NCBI RefSeq assembly: GCF_000003815.2
Contig: NC_049989.1
Location: 16,872,287 to 16,936,286, forward strand
Direction: 5' to 3'
DNA from: Branchiostoma floridae
Lineage: Eukaryota; Chordata; Leptocardii; Amphioxiformes; Branchiostomatidae
Length of the DNA stretch: 64,000 nt
Position numbers and translations under genes: made by a program. The notes under the pieces are model-generated. The model saw only the letters and a list, made by a program, of their open reading frames with translations. It was not told the origin of the DNA and searched no databases. Positions 22,918 through 34,395 of this stretch are shown here, in pieces (position 1 is the stretch's first letter; each line of letters opens with the position of its first letter).

Positions 22918-23562
22918 TGAGTATGAAAATGTATGTAATGATATGTATGTATTTTTACTCTAACCATCATAGTTCAGCGTGTGCCCCTCTGATCCTCTTT
23001 AGTATTGTTTACCTGGTGTAAATCACTGTTACTCTTTATTTAAACGAAATTCAGGTGCACCTAAGAGAAGTAAGGTACAGTGTCAATATTTAAAGAAAAT
23101 TGTCAATATGGTGTTCTTAAGGATTAGAAAAGACATTATGGACGGTGCAAATTCATGCAGTGATATTTTCCTCACTGTTTTTCCAGATAGACGCACCCAT
23201 ATCAAAGGGAACCCGGGATATATCTTTCCCTGGACAAAAGCGTGCCAGCCAAGATCATCTAATCATCTAGAATATCTGAGCGAGCAGGATTTTTTGCCGC
23301 GGAAGTTGGGGCAAGGTTAAGGAAATCAAAAACCGTTACCCAATACGAGTGTTATTGGTCAGCGCCAACACATGTCCGAAACGTACCATATAATAGATTT
23401 TCAGTCGCTAAAGAAAAAAAAATGCTTTGTTGATGAAAGGCATCATTACCCGATCGGTCACACGCACACTGTCAGAGCTAGAGGGAACACGGAAGCTTGT
23501 AGTGGTACAAGCTGTGATGAATAGAAGGAATTTTTTCCCCGGAGCTTTCCGAATCCGGCTGA
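22918..23562. other. No firm gene; possible upstream exons
   Basis: A 70-codon frame at 23108-23320 and a frame at about 23335-23520 have host-like composition and could be degraded 5' parts of the YqaJ-like gene that follows. I see no motif in them. Confidence 0.3.
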
Positions 23563-23870
23563 CGTTCAGGTATCCTTTCCCTCGTCGCTCCCTTCAATGA
23601 CAGGTATGTTCCAAAAGACATCACACTTCCTAAACCTAAATATATGGAACTAAGTTTTGATGAGCTGTTAGAGAAGTGTTCCGAAGTAAATGAAAATCTC
23701 TCTCTGACACCAGGCCAAATCAACGCAATTGAAGAGAGCACACGAGACCAGGCGAAATCAAATGTCTGGTACAGACAAAGAGCTGGTCGCATAACAGCGT
23801 CCGACCTGAAGGCTGCTTGCCACAGTAACCCAGGAAAGCCATCTAAATCTGTGGTTATGTTATCCGCAGG
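23563..23870 (+). pseudogene. YqaJ-like nuclease domain, N-terminal exon
   Basis: In one frame an upstream TGA (23560-23562) is followed by a host-like leader (SLVAPFNDRYVPKD), an ATG at 23644, and then LTPGQINAIEESTRDQAKSN, WYRQRAGRITASDLKAACHS and KPSKSVV. The signature 'x-[VI]-E-x-x-T-R-x-Q, then W...R...RITAS' marks the start of the YqaJ/alkaline-exonuclease fold, a Mg-dependent DNA nuclease common in invertebrate and transposon-linked genes. The conserved part ends near 23860 at GTGGTTATG, which could be a splice donor; after that the frame becomes non-homologous. The catalytic Asp/Glu-x-Lys exons are not in the window. Confidence 0.65.
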
Positions 23871-24659
23871 CACAATGTTTTGTCAGCCCGTTTACAAAGG
23901 GGTGGGGGTGGGGTGGGGGGTTAGGGGGGGTGGCAGTTACATGAAAATACAGCACTTATATGTGTATGAAGAGAGAATGATTGACAACCATGAATGTTTC
24001 CAAATTATAATAATTAATTGTGCGGAATCGTTGTACATTAAAATGATTGAGTGTAATTATAATTATGGACCATGCCGTGTTTTACGTTTTCTTGTATGTT
24101 AGCTTAAATGCTTATGTCCTTAAAGAATGACAGGCACAGCACGAAAACAACTATTTAAGCAAAGTTTCAGAGATACGTATAAAGCCCTTAAAGGCGGAGA
24201 AATATTTCAGAAGAGTTTAAGATGTATTAAAGGCATCGGAAACATACATCTGGCCTTTACGTAAGATTTCAGCGTGTGTAAATGTAACTTAATCTGTCGT
24301 GTTTCTTTACGTGAATTTTACATCTATTTTAGTATGCCGAAAAGACAACTTAAATGTCTTAAAAAGTTATAAAAAATAATCCGTATTACTGTTTTAACAC
24401 TGTGGTTATATTTTCTGTCAAAACTCACAAATACCGTTTTTCTAGATCTGTTACAAAATACATGTTTACCAAAATTACCTCGGCTATGTCAAATATAATA
24501 AGCCTTTATCTGGTGTTTGATAAAGCATTGCGTCATCTTTTTTACAACAGTGGCAAGATTTACAGTCAAAACTGACAATTACGTTTTCCGGCACAAAATT
24601 TTATGTTAATACCTCAGCAAAGTCAAATACAATACTCTTCTGTGTTGTTGTTCCGAAAG
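23871..24659. other. Non-coding, with G-rich run
   Basis: A G-rich tract with runs of 3 to 7 G lies at 23899-23932 and could form a quadruplex. The rest is AT-rich and leads into the satellite; it shares short words with it (CTTAAA, TACGTAA). Confidence 0.5.
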
Positions 24660-26465
24660 CATGTGACGTATATATTCAATCTTTCTGTGCGCAAGGTATA
24701 ATTCGAACAGGGAAGACCTCTTACGTTTGGCTTATATGCGCTCCCTTACGTTATATGAAACGTTGCGTTTTTCTGTTGAATATACGCCATGTATAATTTA
24801 TTTCGAACCGTCGTGTACGCAGGGAAGACCTACCCCGTTAGCTTATATGCTGCCAAGACGTATATGAAATGTTGCGTTTTACTGTTGAACATACCACATG
24901 TTTCATCTTTGAATCCGCGAAGTTTAAGCGAACTAGGGCATACCTCCTCCGTTTAGCTTATATGTTGCCAAGACGTATATAAAATGTTGCGTATTTCTCT
25001 AAAACACACGATATGTTTAATCTTTGAATCCGCGCAGTTTAAGCGAACAAGGGGAGACCTCCCCCGTTTAGCTTATATATTGCCAAAACGTACATGAAAT
25101 GTTGCGTATTTCTGTTGAACATACGACATGTTTAATCTTTGAATCCGCGCAGTTTAAGCGAACTAGGGGAGACCTTCCCCGTTTAGCTTATATATTGCCA
25201 AAACGTACATGAAATGTTGCGTATTTCTGTTGAACATACGACATGTTTAATCTTTGAATCCGCGCAGTTTAAGCGAACTAGGGGAGACCTCCCCCATTTA
25301 GCTTATATGTTGCCCAAACGTATATGAAATGTTGCGTATTTCTGTTGAACATACGACATGTTTAATCTTTAAATCCGCGCAGTTTAAGCGAACTAGGGGA
25401 GACCTCCCCCATTTAGCTTATATGTTGCCCAAACGTATATGAAATGTTGCGTATTTCTGTTGAACATACGACATGTTTAATCTTTGAATCCACGCAGTTT
25501 AAGACTTTCAGCGAAATAGGGGAGACCTCCACCGTTTAGCTTATATGTTGCCAAGACGTATATGAAATTTTGCGTATTTCTGTCAAACATACGACATGCT
25601 TAATCTTTCAATTGAATCCGCCCACTTTTAAGCGAACTAGGGGAGACCTCCCCCGTTTAGCTTATATGTTGCCAAGACGTATATAAAATGTTGCGTATTT
25701 TGGTTGAGCATGCGACATGTTTAATCTTTGAGTCCGCGCAGTTTAAGCGAACTAGGGGAGACCTCCCCCGTTTAGCTTATATGTTGCCAGAACGTATATG
25801 AAATGTTGCGTATTTCTGTGGAACATACGACATGTTTAATCTTTAAATCCGCGCACTTTTAAGCGAACTAGGGGAGACCACCCCCGTTTAGCTTATATGT
25901 TGCCAGAACGTATATGAAATGTTGCGTATTTCTGTTGAACATACGACATGTTTAATCTTTAAATCCGCGCAGTTTAAGCGAACTAGGGGAGACCTCCCCC
26001 GTTTAGCTTATATTTTACCAAAACGTACATGAAATGTTGCGTATTTCTGTTGAACATACGACATGTTTAATTTTTGAATCCGCGCAGTTTAAGACTTTCA
26101 GCGAACTAGGGGAGACCTCCACCGTGTAGCTTATATGTTGCCCAAACGTATATGAAATGTTGCGTATTTCTGTTGAAAATACGACATGTTTAATCTTTGA
26201 ATCCGCGCAGTTTAAGCAAACTAGGGGAGACCACCCCCGTTTAGCTTATATGTTGCCAAGACGTATATGAAATGTTACGTATTTCTGTTGAACAAACGAC
26301 ATGTTTAATCTTTGAATCCGCGTAGTTTAAGCGAACGGGGGGCACCAGCCCCGTTTTATTTATTGGCTTATACAGTCTCAAAGGTTTTATGAAATGTTGC
26401 CTTTTTCTGCTGAACATACGGCATGTTTGAAGCGCAGTTTATGCGAAAAGGAGGAGACTCTTCAC
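24660..26465. repeat. 115-bp satellite, about 15 copies
   Basis: Tandem units of about 115 bp contain TGAAATGTTGCGTATTTCTG, then ACATACGACATGTTTAATCT, then CGCGCAGTTTAAGCGAACTA, GGGGAGACCTCCCC and GTTTAGCTTATATGTTGCCA. Copies in the middle are the most alike; the first and last two are divergent, as expected for arrays homogenised by unequal exchange. GGGGAG-AC-CTCCCC in each unit is a small palindrome. Two units carry an extra GACTTTCA. No coding capacity. Confidence 0.95.
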
Positions 26466-27599
26466 TTTTTAATATACCGCATATATGTTCTGAACTTCCA
26501 GGGTCTAACTCAGGCCGCCTGTTTTTTTGTGGCAAGTTGAGCCGAGAGCTAAGCGCCGGTAGAAATCCCGACTACTACACTATTAATATCTCAACCTCTG
26601 CTTGAAGAATACGGATGTAGTAGACATAGCGTTTTGTGTAGTGAGTGGTGTTTTCTCTATGTTCTTCTTACTATTAAACGGCGAGCTTTTCTACAAGTAA
26701 ATGTACGAATGATGTTTACTTTTTTATCTGCAAGCAAGCGTCAAGAAATAACAGTCTGGGCACACAGACAGTGTCTTTCCGTGTTTGTTTTGGTTATTGT
26801 GATATGCGTGGGCAGGCTAGATAAATTTATTCAGCGTTAATTCGTACGCGTATGCGCCATGGGGCGCGCCTCCGTCTGTGGCCGGCATACTATACATACA
26901 CAGCGGCTGTGTCATGTGATAGGATGTATCCAATGGCAGAAAAGAGTGGGGGTTCAAATTTACCGGCACGGAGCGGTTATTTTCCAGGCGTTCATTTGAA
27001 GAGAAGTATTGAAGAACGTTTGGACCTGTTGTAATCCGTAAGTTGTGGCCGTTACCGCCTAGGACCCCCGTTGACGGAATTTGACGCAAAGAGAGGAGGT
27101 GGCTATCATTCTGTACAAGTTGATGCTGTTGGAAATCGACACAGATTGGGAAATCACGACCATCCGGATTAATAGAAGCCGAGACTGCAAGCTGAACATG
27201 TTTCGCGTCCAAAGGATCCAAGAGTCCAAGACCATCCAACAACACGAGTCATATCGGCCACTACTCTAGATCTTACCGGATTCTTATTCCTGTGGTGGCC
27301 AGATGGAACTGTGTGCTCTTTTTAACTTACGCCGAGACGCTTCGTCCGACACTGGACATGTTACTGTGGATCCGGACTTGGATGCTGCACGGAATTGCGC
27401 AACCGTTGTGATTGCTTCAACTGCCGACTACATCAGAATAATAGGCCACAAATACCTAGTAGGCTGTAGTTTTTTTTTTACTTTTCCATGTAATATTTTC
27501 TCGTGATTCAATAAAATTTCAAAGTGTCATCCATTGTATTTTCTTGCTTTGAAATTATTCTGCTAAAATGGCACTTATCCACACCTTATAATCAACCTA
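26466..27599. other. Unique segment between two satellites
   Basis: About 1.1 kb that is more GC-rich than its flanks. Short frames exist at 26817-27245 (minus) and 27303-27506 (plus), none recognisable. AATAAA occurs at 27509-27514, which would suit the 3' end of a plus-strand transcript. It could also be the core of a larger mobile unit whose arms are the satellites. Confidence 0.4.
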
Positions 27600-28530
27600 A
27601 TTCATACGTATATGAGACGTACAGAGGGAACTTTAAACATGTCTTAAGGGTGTTTTAGTGCGTATATATGACAACTTTTAGATGCTAAAACGAAAAACAT
27701 AGACTCTTAATGCACACGTATATGAGACGTAAATAGGCTTTAGATCAAATAAACGTGAAGTTTAAACATGTCTTAAGGGCGTTTTAATAAGTGTTTATGG
27801 CAACTTTAAGCTGCTGAAAAGGCACCTAAACACACGTTATAATCCACTAAATGCACACGTATATAAGACATAAAGAGGCTTTAGATCAAATAAACGTGAA
27901 GTTTAAACATGTCTTAACGGCGTTTTAATAAGTGTTTATGGCAACTTTAAGCTGCTGAAAAGGCACCTAAACACACGTTATAATCCACTAAATGCACACG
28001 TATATAAGACATAAAGAGGCCTTAAATCAAATAAACGTGAAGTTTAAACATCTTTTAAGGGCGTTTTAATAAGTATTTATGGCAACTTTAAGCTGCTGAA
28101 AAGGCACATAAACATACGTTAAAATCCACTTAATGCACACGTATATAAAACGTAAAGAGGCTTTAGATCAAATAAACGTGAAGTTTAAACATGTCTTAAG
28201 GGCGTTTTAATAAGTATTTATGGCAACTTTAAGCTGCTGAAAAGGCACCTAAACACACGTTATAATCCTCTTAATGCACCTGTATATAAGACGTAAAGAG
28301 GCTTTAGATCAAATAAACGTGAAGTTTAAACATGTCTTAAGGGCGTTTTAATAAGTATTTATGGCAACTTTAAGCTGCTGAAAAGGCACCTAAACACACG
28401 TTATAATCCTCTTAATGCACCTGTATATAAGACGTAAAGAGGCTTTAGATCAAATAAACGTGAACTTTAAACAAGTTTTAAGGGGGTTTTAATAATCATT
28501 TACAACATCTTTAAGCTGCTGAAAGACAAC
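27600..28530. repeat. 141-bp satellite, about 6.5 copies
   Basis: The units repeat at exactly 141 bp (anchors at about 27757, 27898, 28039, 28180, 28321 and 28462). Each contains GAAGTTTAAACATGTCTTAA, GGCGTTTTAATAAGT, GCAACTTTAAGCTGCTGAAA, GGCACCTAAACACACGTTAT and CGTATATAAGACGTAAAGAG. The sequence differs from the 115-bp satellite but shares the words ACATGT and CGTATAT. Confidence 0.95.
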
Positions 28531-28899
28531 TGGAAAACCGGAAAATAAGGACTAACACGGACCTACGGAAAGACCACTTAAAGGCAATATTTACGTACTC
28601 GTATAAGTGGTGTATAGGTCCGTAAAGAAGGAAAATACGTCAACATTACGCATGGTTTCAGCACGCTTAAATACCGTTTTTCGTGCCGTGAGGTGGATAT
28701 CAATTTGGCAAACGTACACAACGCATTACATTGCGGTTTTCCTTGCTTTCTGGCTTATGCCAATTCTTTCCAGTTTTTCAATGCATTCCCGTCCCAAATT
28801 ACAGGGATCATGATGTCTTTTTCGAGGCTAATGTCCTTTTCAGGGAATCTCTGTAGATGCTTACTTCCCCTCTTGGTTTTCCCTTTCCATGTCTGGGAA

Positions 28900-29440
28900 G
28901 CCAAAGTACCATAACAGTACTTCGCCAACTTGCGAAGATCTCCGATGAGAGGGGTACAATCACTAGTCTCGTTACAACGGACTTTTCGAAAGCTTTCGAT
29001 CGTGTCAATCACCTCCTAGCGGTTACCTGTCTGATCAACCTGGGCCTTCGACCCTCGCTCACGCGGTGGATATGCAGCCTCCTGACCGACCGGAAACAAA
29101 GAGTCCTCTACAAAGGAGTTCACTGGGATTGGTCAGTTACCACCTGTGGCCTCCCGCAGGGTACCGTCATTGGCCCCCTGATATTTCTTGCCCTTATTAA
29201 CAACGCCAGTGTAGACGTCTTAGCAAGAAGGTGGAAATTTGTCGACGACCTTAATCTAGCAGAAAGCCGGAAAATCAGCGTAACCTCCAATCTCCGAACC
29301 GACTTTGACAATCTCGGCACCTGAGCAGAAAGTCATAAAATGAAGCTAAACCCAATGCACGTTTACTTCTCCAAAGTCCCTCCGATGCTACCACCTTTAT
29401 CCAACGCTGGTGAACCACTAAACATAGATCCAGTTCGGCC
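28900..29440 (+). mobile_element. LINE reverse transcriptase palm fragment
   Basis: The frame encodes the central polymerase of a non-LTR element: TTDFSKAFDRVNH, RWICSLLTDRKQRVLYK, TTCGLPQGTVIGPLIFLALI and WKFVDDLNLAESRK. The catalytic box is FVDD in place of the usual FADD; this variant is typical of one LINE lineage abundant in marine invertebrates. TGA at 29322-29324 falls where relatives have Trp, and the frame then continues (MKLNP, HVYF). Both 5' and 3' ends are missing. Upstream of about 28900 the reading is not LINE-like. Confidence 0.88.
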
Positions 29441-29520
29441 CGTCTTTCCGACCTGCACAAGGGAGGGCTGTGCGTTTTACCTTACACATGCCATCTACAA
29501 GAAGATTCAAAGGCTTGGTA

Positions 29521-29790
29521 TGTGATGGTTGATGGTACAACTTATGAGACAGACGACCAGATTACACAACCTGCCAGTGTATGTAGCCGAAAGCCAATAT
29601 GCATGAACTGTCATTTGCGACATTGTCTCCAGTTATCAGCCCGTCAGATAAGAATGACCCCACATTCTATTTCTAGACAGATGCGGATGACATAGATATT
29701 GACTCAGACAGTGAGGAGGAAGAAGAAAATGACTCACAATTGCACATCGTACACAAAAGCAAGACTCTCGAAAGGTTTCCGGATATGTGA
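29521..29790 (+). pseudogene. Duplicated exon piece plus acidic pseudo-exon
   Basis: Bases 29521-29566 nearly repeat the exon end at 37059-37105 (encoding MVDGTTYETDDQIT). From ATG 29599 a second frame reads SFATLSPVISPSDKNDPTFY, a TAG at 29674-29676, then TDADDIDIDSDSEEEEENDS and KTLERFPDM before TGA at 29788-29790. The acidic run has obvious protein character. A splice acceptor (TTTCTAG) could start an exon at 29677 and would remove the internal stop. Function unknown. Confidence 0.45.
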
Positions 29791-30222
29791 GTGTGGCCAG
29801 CCAAGACATGGAACATCTGACACGGGTAATATATATTGTCCTCAGAATGCCCAATTTTTTGTACTATAACTAACTGAAGAAGCCAAATTCATGTGCTGAG
29901 ATATATGTGTTAGATGATGTTTTTATTACCATTCATTGTTCATATATGTTAGTAAGGGTTTGTTTAAGAAAAAAGTAACTTATCTGTGCTACATGTACAC
30001 TAAATTGCCATTTGCTGTCTCAATATATACAATGATGAATACCATGCTTTTCTTCTTATTTTCTTATCTTCGCTGCCACAGGGGACCTGAGATGGTCTGT
30101 GGTGTATCCCAAAAGGACCAGTCTCTGGGGTTGTGGATGTTGGTTTCCATGATAAACACAAAATATGAATATCTTTTTAATTGTGTTAATTTGTTTGACT
30201 GATGAATACTGCTCATTCGTAG
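29791..30222. other. No gene recognised
   Basis: AT-rich non-coding sequence. A frame at 29936-30202 has an intron-like composition. Confidence 0.4.
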
Positions 30223-30341
30223 ACGTAGTCATTGATCGCATCGTCCACATCAAGAAAACCTCGGTAGTCGCCGGTCGGCTCGGGGCCTCCCTGATCGTCC
30301 AGAACGGCAGGACACGTCTGATCTTTTTCCCCAGCCGCTGA
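30223..30341 (+). CDS. Possible terminal exon, unknown protein
   Basis: After a candidate acceptor (ATTCGTAG) the frame reads VVIDRIVHIKKTSVVAGRLG, then ASLIVQNGRTRLIFFPSR and stops at TGA 30339-30341. Composition is protein-like with alternating hydrophobic residues, as in beta strands. No upstream exon could be joined with confidence and I do not recognise the family. A poly-G run follows at about 30362-30373. Confidence 0.3.
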
Positions 30342-31075
30342 TGCAAAACTTGTTACTTTTGCGGGGGGGGGGGGTAATAGTTAATGAAATAAAAACTCCT
30401 GGAAGCCTCTGGTGCTCCACTTTAAAGTTATTTATACTATTCTCAGCATCTCCTATTTATAATTGTTCATATACTTTTACACAGACAACATGGCATGGAG
30501 ATGTATATTTTGATTTATGAAGTTTCGTTGCGGCAAACTCCAATAGAAATCCAAGTTGCCTGATTTTTTGTATTTTATCAAAATCACAGTTTAAACGATT
30601 GTATGACCAGGACTAAAGGATTCTGATTGTATATATTTCAACTTTAGTTCCTGTCATATCTAGTGGATCGTTTTGTTTGATTTCTGTATCACGTTTCAAT
30701 TCTAAGACTGACATTTATGTTCGTTTCTGACTGTTATTTTTCATTTACAAATCTACTTTGTAACAAACACTGCCCGACCAGCGACACATTGATATGCAAA
30801 TTCCGCTTTTCGTTACTTTGATTTGAAGTTAATCCACTGCCTGAATCTGTTATTCTTGTTATTGCTACTATTATATTAAGTTATATTGATTTGTTTGTAT
30901 TGTAAATAATTGATGGCTTACGAACGAATCGTTTAATTATTTAAGTTGACATTTGATTTGATTTTGATCAGTTGTTAAAATTTTGTGTTATCTTATGTTG
31001 GGGTCTCCCCGGCCCGAAGGAGGAATTGAAAAACGCCAGTAGGCGATGCACCTTCCAGGCTAAATAAACAAACTG
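30342..31075 (+). mobile_element. LINE-like 3' untranslated tail
   Basis: Sequence ending with GGGGTCTCCCCGGCCCGAAG at about 31001-31020, then CAGGCTAAATAAACAAACTG, looks like the 3' end of a CR1/L2-type LINE: a GC hairpin followed by an A-rich short repeat. No coding part of the element is seen upstream, so this is probably a strongly 5'-truncated copy. The start is uncertain and the first part may be unrelated. Confidence 0.45.
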
Positions 31076-31098
31076 AACTGGTTTTATCTACTGTACAG

Positions 31099-31455
31099 GT
31101 TAGGACGCCCCACCAGCCACCGAGAACACAACAGGTGACCTCATGGCGGACGTGGATGTTTGGCCGTGCAACCAGTTACGGGATAACTAGGACAGACATA
31201 CTAGCACTAGTTGCCGAATGGTGCTCAGAAGGCTCCCTGGTCGTTATCAGAACCAGAGATGACGATAGCTGGTCATGTCCACACACAGGTATTTTTTTTC
31301 ATATTTCTCTCATCCTTTAATTTTCAATATTCAGTACCAGTCCTGTATGAGTAAAGCTATTTAAATAAATGAACGCCCCTCTAGCAAAAAGGTGTCATAT
31401 GTTGCCAAAGACATAACATGCTCTGTTTTTTTTTTCCAGATGCAGGACTATATTG
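31099..31455 (+). CDS. Two-exon 3' end of an unknown gene
   Basis: Exon 31099-31288 follows an acceptor (CTGTACAG) and ends at a donor (ACAG/GTATTT). It reads TSWRTWMFGRATSYGITRTD, then ILALVAEWCSEGSLVVIRTR and DDDSWSCPHT. A second exon opens at 31440 after a long T-rich acceptor (TTTTTCCAG). The phase joins G to AT, giving DAGLY and TGA at 31453-31455. The phase match and natural stop support a real or recently real gene end. The helix-like ILALVAEWCSEG segment resembles small winged-helix or death-fold helices, but I cannot name it. Upstream exons were not identified. Confidence 0.45.
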
Positions 31456-32723
31456 ACCTGGCTGTTGCATTTAATGTGAGTATTTGGATCAGCGTGATGG
31501 GGGTGGAGCGGCCTCTTCGTCCAGGAGCAATCCAGGAGGGCCGGCGTCCAGGAGGGACAGAGCTGGGTTGGCGTCTACGAGGGGCGGAGCCAGCTCTGCG
31601 TCCAGGAGAAATGGAGCCAGGGAACCGGGTACTGACCCTGGCGAGGGTACTGGCCCAGACAAAGATTAGAATGAGGATGGCGTTCCATCCTTACAGGATG
31701 AGGGGAAGCTACAGCTTCCCTCGTAGCTGGGGTGGAGTACGCCCTAGGGGTCCACGTTAGATTACTCTAGAGTACACTACAAAATTCCCAGGAATAGAAA
31801 AGAGTTTTCATTCTGAAGGTATTTTGACCTTTGAAACTTCTCGTTTGAAGGAGATATAAGGTCCAGAAAGTAAGAAGATGAGAAACTCATTACCTTAGTA
31901 TGATACCTCGTTTTACAAAGTACAGTATGTTAGATTAAATGCAAATTACAGAACACAGATGTACAAGGAATACGATCAATATTTATCATATAAAATTATA
32001 TGTTAAGTATTTGAATAAAGTATCACATCCTCTGCCACAACTGTCTCCTTCCTTTAGATTCGCTTGACCTTTTTTCTTGAAATTGCTATGACAGTCAAGG
32101 TTAGGTCTTGAAATTTCATTTGATATATAGAGTGTAAACTTTAACCATGCTTGTTTATACTTGACCTCATTGCTTATACTCCTCAGAAATGGTGCTCATA
32201 TTTTACTCTTACCATTTTGTTACTAAACATAGTATTGTACAGAAGGATTTTAATCATAGATGAACATTTTCTCCTGTCATAGGAAATTTTAATGCTCAAC
32301 TGGTTTCTGTGCAAAGCCTTTTCCACCATTTGGGTCTTTCCAGAACATAGCCACCTTTAGGCATGTTGACTTCGATGACAGGACCATTGTCATGAAAGTA
32401 ACATCAAGCTTAGTTGATGGAAAACATTGCCCATGCCTTTACCAGCACATCGGCATGCACATGGTTTACTGAGGAATTAATGGAGACTTATTAAAAACTG
32501 TAACAACATTTTTGATATTGAGTATATCTGTAAGCACCTGTCTGAGATATTGACTACACCCTACCTTTAATTTTTTTAAGAAGTCAGTGAACCCAAGATG
32601 GATTTCTAGGCTACTTTGATGCTTCTGTAAACCTTGTCGATGAAAATGAAAGCGCCTTCAATTCATTGTATGGCAGAAGTAGTTCAGATTCAGAAATTTG
32701 GCCAATCTACGTCCTTTGCTAAC
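31456..32723. other. 3' flank; Arg/Gly/Ser-rich frame
   Basis: At 31484-31669 a frame with repeated SRRN/SRRD and GGAS motifs results from an imperfect repeat of GCGTCCAGGAG. Coding status is doubtful. The rest to 32723 is AT-rich with nothing recognised. Confidence 0.35.
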
Positions 32724-33042
32724 CTGACAGTGTTCTATTGGTATGAGTGGAACAAGCTAATACATTTTTAGTAATTGTACCATTTAAAGTTAACGACACC
32801 TCGCAGTTAGTAAGAAAACACTGACTACAATCTGGTGACATGTTATAGATAGTCATATTTCTACCAGCCATGTTACTTATTGTTGCCTGATTCACAAGAA
32901 ATATTAGGTTTATGTCACGGTAAGCTACAACCTGGTATACTAGAAGACTTATTGTCATATCTTCCATTGGTATGACTGCAAGTTGAGCACGGAGAATGTG
33001 AAATAGTCCATTACGCAGGTCGTATTTAGAACCTTGTGGTGT
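32724..33042 (-). CDS. Unknown extracellular-type exon
   Basis: On the minus strand a 106-codon exon runs from a weak acceptor (TTGAAG) to a donor (GTCAG/GTTAGC). It reads DLRNGLFHILRAQLAVIPME, then SLLVYQVVAYRDINLIFLVN, a Cys cluster (SPDCSQCFLTNCEVSL) and several N-glycosylation sequons (NMT, NMS, NGT, NRT). Sequons and paired Cys suggest a secreted or receptor ectodomain. The frame contains no stops. If the small exon at 33313-33348 precedes it, the phases agree (0/0). Family unknown. Confidence 0.4.
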
Positions 33043-33312
33043 CTTCAATACATTATATACTTTCAAGCAAATCACAAGTTAAACATATCAAATAATGTTC
33101 AAGGCAATACTTATTTATTGTTAATTAATATGTCCTGGATTTGCCATAGTATTTGATCCATACATGGCACCTGCTGATTTATAGAAACAAATCAGCTTCA
33201 GGCTTGTTCCCAGCGTTTTGTGGTTCTGTCAGGGTCAAGGAATTTTACACTAGCATGCGTGGGGTAAGGCATTAGCTGTTAGTGACTACCATGAGATGAT
33301 TTCTGGGTATAC

Positions 33313-33348
33313 CTGCTCATTTTTCTCTTGCCGAGCTTGGGCAGCCAA
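33313..33348 (-). CDS. Candidate 36-bp micro-exon
   Basis: Acceptor GTTCAG and donor CAG/GTATAC flank twelve codons reading LAAQARQEKNEQ. The phase fits the next minus-strand exon at 32724-33042. Such short matches occur by chance, so the evidence is modest. Confidence 0.25.
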
Positions 33349-33687
33349 CTGAACACAAAGTTAACAATAAAGGTATTATAAAAACAGTCAGCTTACTGTA
33401 AGTGAACAATAAAGTTATTAGCTTTGACTGTTGTAGTTTTAAGAAAAACTCAGACGGCCACACCACCAAAATGAAGTTTGCACTTACTAGTAGCAGTGAA
33501 ATTTCTTTTATTCTAATGGATTTCGAGACAATAATAATGAGATATTTTGCGATGTATATTTCTAAAACATGGTGGTTGCATGTGTTGTATTGAGTGTATT
33601 GCATTGTATTCTTTATTCACTTATAGCTCTCTCGTAGGTTTATGCGTGAAATTACATCTTATAAAAATCCATACTGTATTTGTACAG

Positions 33688-33836
33688 GATGAAATCCAAA
33701 GAGCAAGACGTTACTGCAATGAAGCCGCAGAGCCATTAACATCAGCAAAACATCTTCACTGCCCACGACTCAGCTTCCACCTGATTCACAACCCACGGAT
33801 AGGCTTTCACCTGACTATGATTACATCGTAGTGTGA
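33688..33836 (+). CDS. Possible terminal exon ending in a Tyr motif
   Basis: An acceptor (TTTGTACAG) precedes a block that in one frame reads SLPTTQLPPDSQPTDRLSPD followed by YDYIVV and TGA. The Pro/Ser/Thr-rich, tyrosine-ended tail looks like a cytoplasmic receptor tail. A TGA upstream in that frame limits the exon to its second half, and another frame is also open, so the frame choice is uncertain. Confidence 0.3.
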
Positions 33837-34180
33837 TACATAATTTGCAAGTAGGTCTAAAAAGAGTCGCCTGTTCTGTTATAGCTGGCTGAAGATGTAT
33901 AACATCTCTATGGAAGGTGAGAGATTGGCAACAAGGGCGGCCAGGGGTGCCTGACTGCGTATGAAATCCACGCAGAAAACTAATCATTCTGTGCGAAGGG
34001 AACGATGGAAGACGGGTAGGACCCCACGAAGATTAAACTGCTTCCATGCGCGTGTCAGTGCGACCATCTATGACTACCTGTAAAAGTGCCAGGAATCAAT
34101 GTAAGAAAGCATAATTTTCTCTCAGCTTAGATACGTTTGTCTCATCTCATCTAACTTTTAGTCTATTTGGCCGTTGGTGC

Positions 34181-34395
34181 AACACAGAAGATCAGTGTAC
34201 ATAAAAAGAATGTTATCGCTTATGTATGTATAGGTTGGAAAGTAAAAGTGGGCAATGATTTACAAGGAAAGTATTTATCTTCTACAGGTGCCTTACATGG
34301 TACGGGGAAATACCCCAAGATAAAAACTGTCTAAACGTCGGGGGAGGCTCATTTAAAAATACCTTCTAGGTGCACAATAGAGAGCATCCCACGGC
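34181..34395. repeat. Duplicated segment A1 (partner 42328-42550)
   Basis: It shares with the partner GTGTACATAA-AAAGAATGTTA, TGCTTATGTATGT, AGTAAAAGTGGGCA, GCCTTACAT and GGGGAGGCTCATT in the same order. In the partner this is the intron end and exon start of the RING gene. Here the equivalent exon reads CLTWYGEIPQDKN but soon stops, so this copy is the more decayed. Confidence 0.8.

Noticed and set aside
24660-28530. CRISPR array
   Set aside because: The repeats are contiguous 115-bp and 141-bp satellites without unique spacers, in a eukaryotic context.
28755-29012. Minus-strand frame with protein-like composition (LQRFPEKDISLEKD)
   Set aside because: It overlaps the LINE palm on the plus strand for half its length. 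The remaining part has no splice or start support, though an old insertion there cannot be excluded.
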